Part shown: in pieces, positions 1 to 8,810 of the stretch
Position numbering within the stretch: the stretch's first letter is position 1
Layout: each line of letters opens with the position of its first letter
Assembly (NCBI GenBank): GCA_009773415.1
Contig: WSNO01000007.1
Span: 1 to 64,000 of the forward strand
Reading direction: 5' to 3'
DNA: 64,000 nucleotides
Origin: Nitrospirota bacterium
GTDB lineage: Bacteria > Nitrospirota > Thermodesulfovibrionia > Thermodesulfovibrionales > Dissulfurispiraceae
Made by a program: the position numbers and the translations under genes
Notes under the pieces: generated by a model
Databases searched by the model: none
Seen by the model: only the letters and a program-made list of their open reading frames with translations
What the model was told of the DNA's origin: nothing

Positions 1-99
1 AGGAGTTTGACGACGGTGTTTCGGTTCAGATGCCGTCCGCAGACCCCGCTGAAAGGATAGCCGCCTGATGGCTTTTTACACACCTATTGACATGACCTC
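1..99. repeat. 99-bp dispersed repeat, copy A (cut by window edge)
   Basis: This stretch matches 14936-15034 in the same orientation with about six mismatches in 99 bases. Similarity ends sharply after TTGACATGACCTC in both copies. It contains a small AGCC/GGCT hairpin followed by Ts. The function is unknown. An end of an unrecognised mobile element or a small non-autonomous repeat is the likeliest reading. The copy may extend left of the window. Confidence 0.8.
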
Positions 100-643
100 G
101 AAATCTCACAGTATTGCCTCAGAACGACGCAGATGCCTCGCTGACGGGCAAAGAAGGAGTTTCTCATTGCTCAAATAAAAATATAGGTTGATAAGCACAG
201 CATCAGAAACACAATATAACAAAAGTCATGCTTTTATGACTTTTCTGATAGACCTCAGTGCCTTCACTTTAAAAAACCGACCCGGAAACGTCATGAACAG
301 AGCGGTAAACTACTGCTGTCATTCCAGCCGCCCCTGTTGCCGAGGCTGCTCACAAGTTGGCCATCACGTGGTCTTGTGCGACAAAAAACAATGCGTTCAT
401 TTTCACGGCGTCAGAGCGCCAAACTTTGAATGTTTTAATTATAACATGACTCTTTTTCGACCAAAAGCACCCGCATTGTCCATCGCAGGAGACCCTCGTT
501 GTTTCAATGAATTATACAGGAGCAATTACGGAACGGCACGCGGCAGGAATGATTGAACACATCCTGTGGACAGTCAGAGTGAAGGAAATACCGAGCGTTA
601 ATGGCAACTTCGTTCCAATCACGGCATAGTCAGTGTTCTGGCA
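100..643. other. Intergenic region with no convincing gene
   Basis: About 540 bases separate the repeat from the fumarase promoter. A 122-codon frame at 188-556 starts with TTG, is cysteine-rich without recognisable motifs and has no ribosome site, so I do not call it. The only structured feature seen is the inverted repeat at 221-244. Confidence 0.5.
221..244. repeat. Perfect inverted repeat, 9-bp arms
   Basis: AAAAGTCAT and ATGACTTTT flank a 6-base loop. The A and T runs on either side give it the shape of a weak bidirectional terminator, perhaps for a gene left of the window. It could also be an operator. Only the symmetry is certain. Confidence 0.4.
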
Positions 644-690
644 TATAATATGCTAAAATTGTTATCCGACGGCACATTTCACGGAGGTAT
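644..690 (+). promoter_or_regulatory. Putative promoter and ribosome site of the fumarase gene
   Basis: A TATAAT hexamer lies at 644-649 and an extended -10 like TGCTAAAAT follows at about 651. No good -35 is visible. The Shine-Dalgarno sequence ACGGAGG ends 8 bases before the ATG at 696. Confidence 0.4.
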
Positions 691-695
691 CGGGC

Positions 696-2318
696 ATGGC
701 TGAAGAAAAAAGCAATTATGAGTATCATGACCCCTTTCCGATAGGACCTGACAAAACGAAATACCGTTTACTGACAAAGGATTATGTGTCACTGTCTACT
801 TTTCAGGAGAAAGAAGTTCTCGTGATAGAACCAGAGGCTCTGTGTTTTCTTGCACAGCAGGCAATGCGTGACGTTTCATTTCTGCTGAGGTCTGCGCACC
901 TTGAACAGGTTGTCGGTATTCTTTCCGATCCGGAATCTTCTCCGAATGACCGGGGAGTTGCTGTGGCCATGCTCCGCAATGCCGAAGTCGCTGCACAATT
1001 CGAACTGCCTCTCTGTCAGGACACCGGCACTGCTATGGTATTTGCGAAAAAGGGTCAGCAGGTCTGGACTGGCGCAAAAGACGAAGCGTACCTTTCGGAC
1101 GGCATCTGCAAGACCTATACGGAGGAGAACCTTCGCTACTCCCAGACGGTCGCTCTCGACATGTATGATGAAAAAAACTCCGGCAATAATATGCCGGCGC
1201 AAATTGATATCTATGCAACGGACGGCATGGAATATCAATTCATGTTTGTTGCAAAAGGCGGCGGCTCTGCGAACAAGGCGATGCTGTATCAGGAAACGAA
1301 GGCGCTTCTGAATCCCGCGACGCTCGAGAAATTCCTGATTGATAAAATGAAGTCGCTTGGGACGGCAGCCTGCCCGCCTTACCACCTTGCCTTTGTGATC
1401 GGCGGAACCTCTGCCGAGGCATGCCTGAAGACGGTCAAGCTTGCAACAACAAAATACCTTGACGCGCTGCCGACCGCCGGCAACAAGGCAGGACAGGCTT
1501 TTCGTGATATCGAACTCGAAAAGAAAGTGTTAGATGCCGCTTATCAGTGCGGATTCGGGGCGCAATTCGGCGGAAAGTATTTCGCGCTCGATGTGCGCAT
1601 CATCCGTTTGCCGAGACACGGCGCGTCGTGCCCTGTCGGAATGGGCGTTTCATGTTCGGCTGATCGCAATATCAAGGCAAAGATTTCAAAAGAAGGTCTC
1701 TGGCTTGAAGAAATGGAACGCAATCCGGGCAGGTTGATTCCGGAGAAATATCGAGGCAAGCACGAGCACGGCGTGGTCAAAATCGATCTGAACCGGCCGA
1801 TGAGCGAAGTGCTGGCGAAGCTCGCGAAATATCCGGTCACCACGCAGCTCTCGCTGACCGGCACACTTGTTGTTGGTCGCGACATCGCCCATGCAAAGTT
1901 CAAGGAGCGTCTTGACCGTGGCGAAGGGCTTCCCGAATACCTAAAAAGCCATCCTATCTACTATGCCGGTCCGGCGAAGACGCCGAAGGGCAAGCCGTCA
2001 GGATCATTCGGCCCGACGACTGCAGGACGCATGGATTCCTACGTCGATCTCCTGCAGTCTCACGGCGGCTCGATGATCATGATTGCGAAGGGCAACCGGA
2101 GCCGGCAGGTGACGGATGCATGCAGGAAACATGGCGGATTTTACCTCGGCTCCATCGGCGGACCGGCTGCGCTGCTGGCGGAAGAGAACATCAGGAAAGT
2201 CGAATGCCTCGATTATCCGGAACTCGGCATGGAAGCGGTATGGAAGATCGATGTGGTGGACTTTCCTGCATTTATTCTGGTAGACGATAAAGGCAATGAC
2301 TTTTACAGGCAGCTCTGA
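696..2318 (+). CDS. fumA: Fumarate hydratase, class I (iron-sulfur, FumA/FumB type)
   Basis: This enzyme interconverts fumarate and L-malate in the TCA cycle. The 540 residues match the length of single-chain class I fumarases, in which alpha and beta domains are fused. Cys107 (in [11 protein letters not shown]), Cys226 (in GTAACPPYH) and Cys320 (in GVSCSADR) are the expected [4Fe-4S] ligands. The C-terminal beta domain carries the [11 protein letters not shown] signature. Class I enzymes are oxygen-sensitive, which fits an anaerobic or microaerobic life. A strong ribosome site supports the start. The gene downstream begins 9 bases after the stop, so the two may be cotranscribed, but no functional link is known. 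Confidence 0.95.
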   Translation: MAEEKSNYEYHDPFPIGPDKTKYRLLTKDYVSLSTFQEKEVLVIEPEALCFLAQQAMRDVSFLLRSAHLEQVVGILSDPESSPNDRGVAVAMLRNAEVAAQFELPLCQDTGTAMVFAKKGQQVWTGAKDEAYLSDGICKTYTEENLRYSQTVALDMYDEKNSGNNMPAQIDIYATDGMEYQFMFVAKGGGSANKAMLYQETKALLNPATLEKFLIDKMKSLGTAACPPYHLAFVIGGTSAEACLKTVKLATTKYLDALPTAGNKAGQAFRDIELEKKVLDAAYQCGFGAQFGGKYFALDVRIIRLPRHGASCPVGMGVSCSADRNIKAKISKEGLWLEEMERNPGRLIPEKYRGKHEHGVVKIDLNRPMSEVLAKLAKYPVTTQLSLTGTLVVGRDIAHAKFKERLDRGEGLPEYLKSHPIYYAGPAKTPKGKPSGSFGPTTAGRMDSYVDLLQSHGGSMIMIAKGNRSRQVTDACRKHGGFYLGSIGGPAALLAEENIRKVECLDYPELGMEAVWKIDVVDFPAFILVDDKGNDFYRQL

Positions 2319-2327
2319 TAGCCGCTG

Positions 2328-3200
2328 ATGACATCACTCCAGCGGCAGGTTGCCCCAAGGCGCTCCGGGAGGCCTGCGCATCTGAAATCCATGCTCGATG
2401 ATATTGCCCGGCAGTGCAATTTTTCGCAACGCATTGCCGGTGATCCCATCGAGTTTCTTTATCGGTATCACAATCCGCGCGACATTGAAGTTGCCGGTTT
2501 TATTGCTGCAGTGCTGGCATATGGAAAAGTCGATCTCTTTAAGGCAGTGGTTGAACGGATTCTGAGTCCTATGGGGTCGAGCCCGTCCGCATTTCTCGCC
2601 AGGTTTTCAAAGAGGCGTGATGCCCGCCTTTTCGAGGACATTTACTATCGGTTCAATACCAGCGCCGACATCCTGTTATTGCTCCAGACACTGCACCGGC
2701 TACTGGCAAGGCATGGAAGCGTCGAGGCTGCATTCTGCCGGAACCTGAACCCGGATGCGAAAACTGTCGAGGATGCGCTTGTCGCTTTTGTCGCGGATAT
2801 CCATGATGCATCACCTGCGAAAAAGCAGCATAGTCGAGGATTTGCCCAGTTCTTCCCGTCGCCCGCAAGCGGAAGCGCCTGCAAGCGGCTCAATCTTTTC
2901 CTACGCTGGATGGTTCGAACGGATTCGCCTGACTTCGGCATCTGGAAAGGCATCAGGCCTGATCAGCTTGTCATTCCGCTCGATCGTCATATCAGCAGAA
3001 TAGGGCGCTGCTTCGGTCTGACCTCGCGAAAAACCGATGACTGGAAAACAGCGGTCGAGATAACAGATTCATTGAAGCGTTTTGACCCGATCGATCCGGT
3101 CAAGTATGACTTTGCACTTTGTCATCTGGGCATTACGCAGGAGTGCCATGTAAGTAAGTGCGGGAGCTGCAAATACAGCAAGGAAGCATTGAGACGATGA
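2328..3200 (+). CDS. TIGR02757 / DUF2400 family protein
   Basis: The 290 residues fit the TIGR02757 (DUF2400) family, whose function is not established. Recognisable features are the early DPIEFLYRY segment, the VAGFIAAVLAYGKV segment, a central DLCRW-like region seen here as NLFLRWMVR, and a C-terminal cysteine cluster (CHLGITQECHVSKCGSCKYS). The cysteine tail resembles the metal-binding end of some helix-hairpin-helix DNA glycosylases, which is only suggestive. It follows fumA by 9 bases on the same strand and converges on the amidase gene at 3219. Confidence 0.8.
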   Translation: MTSLQRQVAPRRSGRPAHLKSMLDDIARQCNFSQRIAGDPIEFLYRYHNPRDIEVAGFIAAVLAYGKVDLFKAVVERILSPMGSSPSAFLARFSKRRDARLFEDIYYRFNTSADILLLLQTLHRLLARHGSVEAAFCRNLNPDAKTVEDALVAFVADIHDASPAKKQHSRGFAQFFPSPASGSACKRLNLFLRWMVRTDSPDFGIWKGIRPDQLVIPLDRHISRIGRCFGLTSRKTDDWKTAVEITDSLKRFDPIDPVKYDFALCHLGITQECHVSKCGSCKYSKEALRR

Positions 3201-3218
3201 CGGAAAAAGCACGGTCGG

Positions 3219-3971
3219 CTATTTCTGAAGAAAGGGGTAACATTCCCGAACTTTAGCCACCAGTGCCGGATCGATTGCAACAGTCGCCCATTTGAGATGG
3301 CTGTTGAGCTGGGCAATGGTCATTCCCATCGGGTCAACCACAAGCGAACCCCCAGCATAACGAATGCCGTTGCCGTCTTTACCAAGCCGGTTGACTCCCA
3401 CCACATAGCATTGGTTTTCAATTGCACGCGCCCGCAGCAGGGCTTCCCAGTGGCTCATGCGGCTTTCCGGCCAGTTTGCGATGACGAAAATGATCTGCAC
3501 CTTCCTGCTGACTTGACGGAACAGTTCAGGAAAGCGAAGATCATAGCAGATAAACACACTCGCACGAACATCTCCGACGGTGAAAACAACCCACTTCTTT
3601 CCCGCCCGATAAACGTCTGGCTCTCCCGAGAGGGGAAACAAGCGTTTCTTGGCATAGCGGGTAATCATGTGACCTGCGCAATCAAAGAAGAGAGCATTAT
3701 TGGTGCCGAGTTTCTCACCGGGCTTCTTCATTGCGACGCCTGCAAGGATAGGCATGGCGAACTTTTTCGCCTGTTCGGCGAGGAATGCTTTGGTGGTGCT
3801 TCCATCAGACAGAGCGGAGAGATTCATCGTGAAGCCGGTGGAGAACATTTCGGGCAGGACTGCAACATCGCACCGGGCGCCTGCCGCTTCGGCAAGCAGA
3901 TGAGAAGCGGTTCTGCAGTTTTTGGCTTCATTTTCCCAAGCGCTGTTGATTTGTAAAAGAGCGATTTTCAT
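3219..3971 (-). CDS. Carbon-nitrogen hydrolase of the nitrilase superfamily (omega-amidase-like)
   Basis: This 250-residue protein is a predicted cytosolic amidase. The nitrilase catalytic triad is visible: Glu in the LPEMFSTGF segment, Lys in YAKKRLFPLSGE, and Cys in VFICYDLRFPE. The spacing and FSTGF motif resemble YafV/Nit2-type omega-amidases that hydrolyse alpha-keto acid amides, so that is the best guess at substrate. I prefer the ATG at 3971. A GTG at 3983 would overlap the upstream gene by 8 bases. The gene is cotranscribed with the ATP-cone nuclease upstream. Confidence 0.85.
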   Translation of the reverse strand: MKIALLQINSAWENEAKNCRTASHLLAEAAGARCDVAVLPEMFSTGFTMNLSALSDGSTTKAFLAEQAKKFAMPILAGVAMKKPGEKLGTNNALFFDCAGHMITRYAKKRLFPLSGEPDVYRAGKKWVVFTVGDVRASVFICYDLRFPELFRQVSRKVQIIFVIANWPESRMSHWEALLRARAIENQCYVVGVNRLGKDGNGIRYAGGSLVVDPMGMTIAQLNSHLKWATVAIDPALVAKVRECYPFLQK

Positions 3972-3975
3972 GTCA

Positions 3976-4821
3976 TTAATCACATCCGATCAGCTCTGCC
4001 GCCTGCTTGTTAAGGTCCATCGCGATTTGTTCACTCACGTGCAGCCGCTCCGATATTTCCCGGGGGTCTATAGATGCGAGGTCCTGCACCAGAATGATGT
4101 CATTGGCTATGCACGCGTCAAGCGCACGGCGCTCGGAAAACTGCAGCACCGTCACCGGATAGAGCTTTTTATCTTCAATCATCCGCTCGAGGCTCTGCAT
4201 TTCAGGGTACCGCCAGCTCACTATTCTGAGGCCGGAGCATTCAGCAAAAGCGATCGCATCGTGTGAACACCGCGTATTAGTGACAAGCCATCCCTGACGG
4301 AAGAGCCCGTTTTTTTCAGGGGCAAGATCATATGCCTTCTTGATGTCCTGAAACCTGGCATGCACATACATTGCAACCTTCACGTCGGTTTTTTTCCCGG
4401 GATTGTTGTGATACTTGCATTCAATCATGTGCTTGCCGGTGCTGTCTGCCGCGATAATATCAACCTCATGGTTAATGCAAAACCCTTTGACAATATGGTT
4501 GGTTGAGGACTTGTAGCCGTAAGACTGGAGAATCTTCGCAAAGAATCTCTCAAACGGAAACCCTGACGGACCGAGTAAATAGATAGCGCGTTTAAGAGAA
4601 TAGCGCATGCCCGAAGCTCTGTTGAATTTACGCAGCAGCCGCTTTGCGAGCCTGAATATCTGCCTGGTATGAGCGCTGCTTGGCATCTGACGGTAAACCT
4701 CTTCGGCAATCTCGGCCGCAACATCCTGCGGAGCTCCGACACGCATAAGAGAATTGATGAGCTTGGCCTGCTGGAATTCTTCATGTTCACCGGAAGCTTT
4801 CGTTATCGACTTCGTATTCAT
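3976..4821 (-). CDS. ATP-cone domain plus PD-(D/E)XK nuclease-like protein
   Basis: The 281-residue protein joins two domains. Residues about 5-95 read as an ATP-cone: an initial K-x-SG-x-x-E-x-F, a helical middle, and YSLKRAIYLLGPSGFPFE. Residues about 105-200 carry a restriction-endonuclease-like core, with an Asp in HEVDIIA and the E-x-K of HMIECKYHN. The tail has a helix-hairpin-helix-like look. ATP-cones normally sense adenine nucleotides in ribonucleotide reductases and NrdR. Fusions to Mrr-like nucleases exist in genomes, but their role is unclear. The start codon lies only 6 bases after a good -10 box, with no Shine-Dalgarno. No methylase is adjacent. Confidence 0.75.
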   Translation of the reverse strand: MNTKSITKASGEHEEFQQAKLINSLMRVGAPQDVAAEIAEEVYRQMPSSAHTRQIFRLAKRLLRKFNRASGMRYSLKRAIYLLGPSGFPFERFFAKILQSYGYKSSTNHIVKGFCINHEVDIIAADSTGKHMIECKYHNNPGKKTDVKVAMYVHARFQDIKKAYDLAPEKNGLFRQGWLVTNTRCSHDAIAFAECSGLRIVSWRYPEMQSLERMIEDKKLYPVTVLQFSERRALDACIANDIILVQDLASIDPREISERLHVSEQIAMDLNKQAAELIGCD

Positions 4822-4827
4822 AGGGCA

Positions 4828-4856
4828 ATTTTACACGAAATCCGGAGCATTGGCAA
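4828..4856 (-). promoter_or_regulatory. Promoter predicting a leaderless mRNA for the ATP-cone nuclease
   Basis: On the minus strand TTGCCA (4856-4851), a 17-base spacer and TAAAAT (4833-4828) are followed by 6 bases and then the ATG at 4821. No Shine-Dalgarno is present. Transcription would start at or next to the start codon. Confidence 0.6.
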
Positions 4857-4898
4857 AACAGGGTCAGGCCATGACATGCAAATCGGCATACAACGCAA

Positions 4899-4924
4899 GA
4901 AAGCCCCGATTGTTCGGGGCTTTC
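4899..4924 (-). terminator. Rho-independent terminator of tRNA-Val
   Basis: An 11-bp perfect stem (GAAAGCCCCGA / TCGGGGCTTTC) with a 4-base loop lies 12 bases past the tRNA 3' end. Its T-rich 3' arm runs into TTGCG, so the U tract is short. Confidence 0.75.
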
Positions 4925-4936
4925 AGGTAAATCATA

Positions 4937-5011
<75 letters not shown>

Positions 5012-5025
5012 TCCAGAGGAATTTA

Positions 5026-5055
5026 ATTAAAGCGCAAAGGCGGAAACTTTGTCAA
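5026..5055 (-). promoter_or_regulatory. Promoter of tRNA-Val
   Basis: On the minus strand TTGACA (5055-5050), an 18-base spacer and TTTAAT (5031-5026) lie 15 bases before the tRNA. It is back to back with the transglycosylase promoter. Confidence 0.65.
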
Positions 5056-5073
5056 GCAAAGAACCATAAGTTC

Positions 5074-5103
5074 TTGAATCTCGGGTCCTTTGCATGATAA
5101 GAT
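5074..5103 (+). promoter_or_regulatory. Promoter predicting a leaderless lytic transglycosylase mRNA
   Basis: TTGAAT (5074-5079), an 18-base spacer and TAAGAT (5098-5103, preceded by TGA as in an extended -10) are followed by 8 bases and ATG at 5112. The upstream in-frame ATG at 5094 lies inside the promoter, which argues against it as the start. Confidence 0.55.
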
Positions 5104-5111
5104 TGAACCAA

Positions 5112-5903
5112 ATGAAAATAGTGCTTTTCATAAGCATTCTTTTGAGCATCTTTGCGTTCACTGCCGGCGGTGCGTCGGCGGATGTTTATCGCTCTGTTGC
5201 GCCGGATGGTTCTGTGGTCTATACAAACACTCCGTTTAAGAATACCGATCGAGTTATGTATAGAGAGAACAAGAAGTTTATACAGCCGGAACCTGAAAAA
5301 AATTCTGCTGATAAGAAGCCTGCTCAACCCTCGGGAAAAACAACGGAAAGCACAGAGCCGAAAGCCGCCACACAGAAGGATTCACTGAAGCGTGAATCGG
5401 TTTCCACCAGAAAAAATGCATACGCGAACATTGTTGAGGAAAAGGCAAAGAAACACGATGTCGATCCGAAGCTTGTAAAGTCCGTCATTCGGGCCGAGTC
5501 GAACTGGAACTCAAGTGCCGTATCTCCCAAGGGTGCAATGGGGTTGATGCAGTTGATGCCGCAAACGGCGCATCTTATGGGTGTCGGCAATGCATTCGAC
5601 CCTGAGGAGAATATCGAGGGCGGCGTGAAATATCTCCGGTATCTCCTCGGCAGATTCAACGGGAATCTCACGCTTGCTCTTGCCGCGTATAATGCCGGGC
5701 CCAAGGCTGTCGAGCGCAAAGGCGGCGTTCCAGGAATACCCGAAACAGTCAATTATGTGCAGAAAATTATGGGTGATTATACCGGCGTTGCTCCGCTTGC
5801 CTACATTCCGCTATCGTCTCAGACCCGCATTCACAAGGTGGCGCTGGAAGATGGCACCATTCTGTATACGAATTTGACATCCCGCAGATCCGGTTCTTAT
5901 TGA
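5112..5903 (+). CDS. Exported lytic murein transglycosylase (SLT family) with DUF4124
   Basis: This 263-residue protein cleaves peptidoglycan glycan strands in the periplasm. A signal peptide (KIVLFISILLSIFAFTAGG, ending near ASA-DV) is followed by a DUF4124-like module (DVYRSVAPDGSVVYTN), a charged low-complexity linker and an SLT domain from about residue 105. The catalytic Glu is in IRAESNWN. The family motifs GAMGLMQLMPQTA and ALAAYNAGPKAV are intact. The C-terminus repeats a short TILYTN element like that in the first module. The start at 5112 is chosen from the promoter position and the signal peptide. Confidence 0.9.
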   Translation: MKIVLFISILLSIFAFTAGGASADVYRSVAPDGSVVYTNTPFKNTDRVMYRENKKFIQPEPEKNSADKKPAQPSGKTTESTEPKAATQKDSLKRESVSTRKNAYANIVEEKAKKHDVDPKLVKSVIRAESNWNSSAVSPKGAMGLMQLMPQTAHLMGVGNAFDPEENIEGGVKYLRYLLGRFNGNLTLALAAYNAGPKAVERKGGVPGIPETVNYVQKIMGDYTGVAPLAYIPLSSQTRIHKVALEDGTILYTNLTSRRSGSY

Positions 5904-5935
5904 TCCGCGCTTATTGACGTTTGACGGGGGAGTGA

Positions 5936-6925
5936 ATGATTCAAGATCAGAAGCATCTTGTTGATGAAATAGTACGGCTTAAAGAACAGAGAAGAGCGAT
6001 CATCCTAGCGCACAATTATCAGAGGGACGAGGTGCAGGAGATTGCCGACTTTACCGGTGATTCCCTTGAGCTTTCCCGCACAGCCGCATCTATCGACTGC
6101 GAGGTTCTTGTTTTTTGCGGGGTTCATTTTATGGCTGAGAGCGCAGCAATCCTGTCGCCGAATAAAACCGTGTTGCTGCCGGAAATGGATGCATGGTGTC
6201 CTATGGCCGATATGGTCGAGTTGAGCGGCCCGCGTCATGTCTGGAAGGCGTTTCCCGGATATGATGAGCAGCCGGTTTTTGTTTTCCCTCACGAATTTAC
6301 GCTGAGAGATATGAAGGCTCAGTATCCTGGCGTTCCTGTTGTTGCGTATGTAAATACATCTGCTGCAGTCAAGGCCGAGAGCGATATTTGTTGCACCTCT
6401 GCCAATGTTGCGAAGGTTGTTGATTCATTGCCTGAGAATGAGATTATCTGCATTCCTGACCGGAACCTTTCCGCCTGGGCGCAGAAAAATTCGTCGAAGA
6501 AGATTATTTCCTGGGATGGTTTTTGCCATGTGCATGATCGCATTACGCTCAAAGACGTTGCAAAAGCCCGCTCAGCGCACCCGGAAGCCTTAGTGATGGC
6601 ACATCCTGAGTGCCGGCTGGAGGTGCTTGAGGCAGCCGATCATGTGACCAGCACATCGGGCATGCTGCGATATGCGAAAGCGTCCTCCGCGCCGGAATTT
6701 ATTGTCGGTACGGAGCTTGGTCTCATGTTCCGACTGCGGCGGGAGAATCCCGGCAAGGCCTTTTATCCGCTGCGGAGCGACATGATCTGCCCCAACATGA
6801 AGAAAATAACGCTGAAGAGCATTCTTCGTGTCCTTCAGACGATGGAAAATGTAATCACCGTTCCTGAAGATATTCGTGTTCGGGCAAAGCGGGCGCTTGA
6901 CCGGATGCTCGACATCCCCTCGTGA
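5936..6925 (+). CDS. nadA: Quinolinate synthase
   Basis: NadA condenses iminoaspartate with dihydroxyacetone phosphate to quinolinate in NAD synthesis, using an oxygen-sensitive [4Fe-4S] cluster. The 329 residues match the family. The AHNYQ motif lies near residue 25. The three cluster ligands are the cysteines of AWCPMAD, DGFCHVHD and DMICPNMKK. MAHPECRLEVL and TSGMLRYAK are further family motifs. A GGGGGAG ribosome site precedes the ATG. The next gene starts with GTG overlapping the NadA stop, so the two are translationally coupled. nadB and nadC are not in the window. Confidence 0.95.
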   Translation: MIQDQKHLVDEIVRLKEQRRAIILAHNYQRDEVQEIADFTGDSLELSRTAASIDCEVLVFCGVHFMAESAAILSPNKTVLLPEMDAWCPMADMVELSGPRHVWKAFPGYDEQPVFVFPHEFTLRDMKAQYPGVPVVAYVNTSAAVKAESDICCTSANVAKVVDSLPENEIICIPDRNLSAWAQKNSSKKIISWDGFCHVHDRITLKDVAKARSAHPEALVMAHPECRLEVLEAADHVTSTSGMLRYAKASSAPEFIVGTELGLMFRLRRENPGKAFYPLRSDMICPNMKKITLKSILRVLQTMENVITVPEDIRVRAKRALDRMLDIPS

Positions 6926-8049
6926 GCATACTCCGCGATAAAATCATCGATCTCATTCGACGGGCCGGCCCGATAAGTTTCGAACAGTTCATGGAGATGG
7001 CGCTGTATGCGCCCGGTCATGGCTATTATCTGCGCGACTGCCAACCGGTCGGTCGGGAGGGTGATTTCTATACGAGTTCTCACATGCATCCGGTGTTCGG
7101 CGCATTGCTCGGCAGACAGATCGAGGAGTGCTGGCTGACGCTCGGCAATCCGTCGCCCTTCTTCATTGTCGAAATGGGCGCCGGTACCGGACATCTGGCC
7201 AATGATATGCTCTCTTTTCTAAGTTCACGGCTCGTTTACAGTTCGCTCCGGTATGTTATTGTTGAACGCAATCCGCATATTCGGGCTCACCAGCAGCAGC
7301 TTCTCAAGCAGCACTCTTCTCGTATCGCATGGGTAGACAGCATCGATGCGCTTAAAGAGCCGGTAACCGGTTGTTTTTTGTCCAATGAGCTTCTTGACTC
7401 GTTTCCGGTGAGGGTTGTCCAGATGGAGGCTGCTTTTGAGGAAATTTTTGTCGGAGAATACCGCCATGAGTTTGTCGAAGTTGGCCGCCCCTGCAGCCCT
7501 GAGGTCGCGAGATATCTGTCAGAATTTGCTCCTGATCTTGCATCGGCATTCCGGGCTGGCGACAGGACAGAAGTTAATCTTCAGATCTGGCCATGGATGG
7601 AATCCATATCTGCCAAACTGGCCGAAGGGTTTGTGCTGACCATCGATTACGGGTATCCTGCGCCTGACTATTACTGCGCCGAAAGGAACCGCGGCACGCT
7701 GCTTTGCTACAGCGGACACGCTGTTGGCGAAGACCCCTATCAGAACATCGGCGAGCAGGACATTACGGCACATGTCAATTTCACGTCTCTCAAAAGGTGG
7801 GGTGAGGATGTCGGCCTGAGAACGATCGGTTATTGCCCGCAGGGCACCTACCTGATTTCGCTTGGCCTGGATGAGGTGCTTCCCGAATTGGAACCCGACT
7901 CCGACAGTTTTGCCTCGGCACGGATACGGAATCTGATCCTTCCGGAAGGAATGGGAGAATCGCACAAGGTGCTTATGCAGTACAAGGGAGAGCGTACGCC
8001 GAATCTGCGCGGATTCGCGCTCAGAAACCAGACGAAGCTTTTGACGTAA
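6922..8049 (+). CDS. SAM-dependent methyltransferase, MidA/NDUFAF7 family
   Basis: This 375-residue protein belongs to the DUF185 family typified by NDUFAF7, an arginine methyltransferase that helps assemble mitochondrial complex I. The bacterial substrate is not known. Family marks are the opening GPISFEQFMEMALYAPGHGYY, the SAM-binding VEMGAGTGHLANDML at about residue 78, FLSNELLDSFPV and TIDYGYPAPDYY. The GTG start overlaps the nadA stop (GTGA). The 3' end overlaps the convergent isomerase gene by 29 bases. Confidence 0.88.
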   Translation: MSILRDKIIDLIRRAGPISFEQFMEMALYAPGHGYYLRDCQPVGREGDFYTSSHMHPVFGALLGRQIEECWLTLGNPSPFFIVEMGAGTGHLANDMLSFLSSRLVYSSLRYVIVERNPHIRAHQQQLLKQHSSRIAWVDSIDALKEPVTGCFLSNELLDSFPVRVVQMEAAFEEIFVGEYRHEFVEVGRPCSPEVARYLSEFAPDLASAFRAGDRTEVNLQIWPWMESISAKLAEGFVLTIDYGYPAPDYYCAERNRGTLLCYSGHAVGEDPYQNIGEQDITAHVNFTSLKRWGEDVGLRTIGYCPQGTYLISLGLDEVLPELEPDSDSFASARIRNLILPEGMGESHKVLMQYKGERTPNLRGFALRNQTKLLT

Positions 8050-8806
8050 GGGCCGCCAGCCGATTCAGGCTGAGCAGAACGCGGTCAGGCGAATGATTTT
8101 CGATGGTGCTTATGAATTCCTGCCCGTGCAGCGCTGCGAACAGTTTTTTGAAATCGAAGATACCTTCCCCGACAGGCAGATGCTGATCAGAACTCCGATC
8201 ATTGTCATGCAGGTGCAGTTCCACGATGTATCGACCGAGTTCATTGAGCCAGGTTTCAAGCGGCACCGTCGAAAAGAGATTGAAGTGACCCGTGTCGAAG
8301 CAGACACCGAAATGCTTCGAGCCGACCGCCTCCATCAGCATACGGAGATTGGACGGCTCGTCTTCAAAAATGTTTTCAATGGCAATCGTAATGCCGAGGG
8401 TTTTTGCGCGTTCAATAAACGGAGTCCAGAGCTCAATGCTCTTTTCGAGCCAGGGCGTAACGCTGAGAGCATATTTCCACTTTTCATAGCCCGAGTGAAA
8501 TACGATAGCCTTCGGCTGCAGAACCTCCGCAATGTCAAATATCTGCGAAAAGCGTGTAATGGTTGCTTCGCGAATGCGCGAGTCGAGTGCAGCCGGGCAG
8601 AGGTCCATAAACGGGGCATGAAAAGAAAGCGACGGACCATATGACAGGTCTGCCCTAACGCGGCTGAGGTCGCTCAATGTGAGAAGGTCGATACAATCAG
8701 CGCTGAAATAGATCTCAAGGTTCAGCCGGTGTGCAGTGATGAGTGCAAGATAATCAGGAATGCGCTGAAGCGGAATATGGACATGCGGCGAAAAAGCGGC
8801 AGGCAT
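8021..8806 (-). CDS. Sugar phosphate isomerase/epimerase-like TIM-barrel protein (AP endonuclease 2 family)
   Basis: The 261-residue protein has the fold of xylose-isomerase-like TIM barrels. Metal-site motifs visible in order are VFHSGYE, IAIENIFED (Glu), GVCFDTGHFN (Asp, His), ELHLHDND and the final PVGEG and TIENH. Substrate cannot be read from sequence. The reading frame is open further upstream, but an ATG at 8806, four bases after the FmdB stop, gives a normal N-terminus (MPAAFSPHVH). The upstream arginine-rich part is the shadow of fmdB. Confidence 0.8.
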   Translation of the reverse strand: MPAAFSPHVHIPLQRIPDYLALITAHRLNLEIYFSADCIDLLTLSDLSRVRADLSYGPSLSFHAPFMDLCPAALDSRIREATITRFSQIFDIAEVLQPKAIVFHSGYEKWKYALSVTPWLEKSIELWTPFIERAKTLGITIAIENIFEDEPSNLRMLMEAVGSKHFGVCFDTGHFNLFSTVPLETWLNELGRYIVELHLHDNDRSSDQHLPVGEGIFDFKKLFAALHGQEFISTIENHSPDRVLLSLNRLAALTSKASSGF

Positions 8807-8810
8807 GAAA

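Noticed and set aside
188-556. 122-codon plus-strand frame upstream of fumarase
   Set aside because: TTG start, no ribosome site, cysteine-rich composition without motifs. It lies in a region of repeats.
876-1385. 169-codon frame opposite the fumarase gene
   Set aside because: Antisense shadow of a well-recognised enzyme; no motifs or ribosome site.
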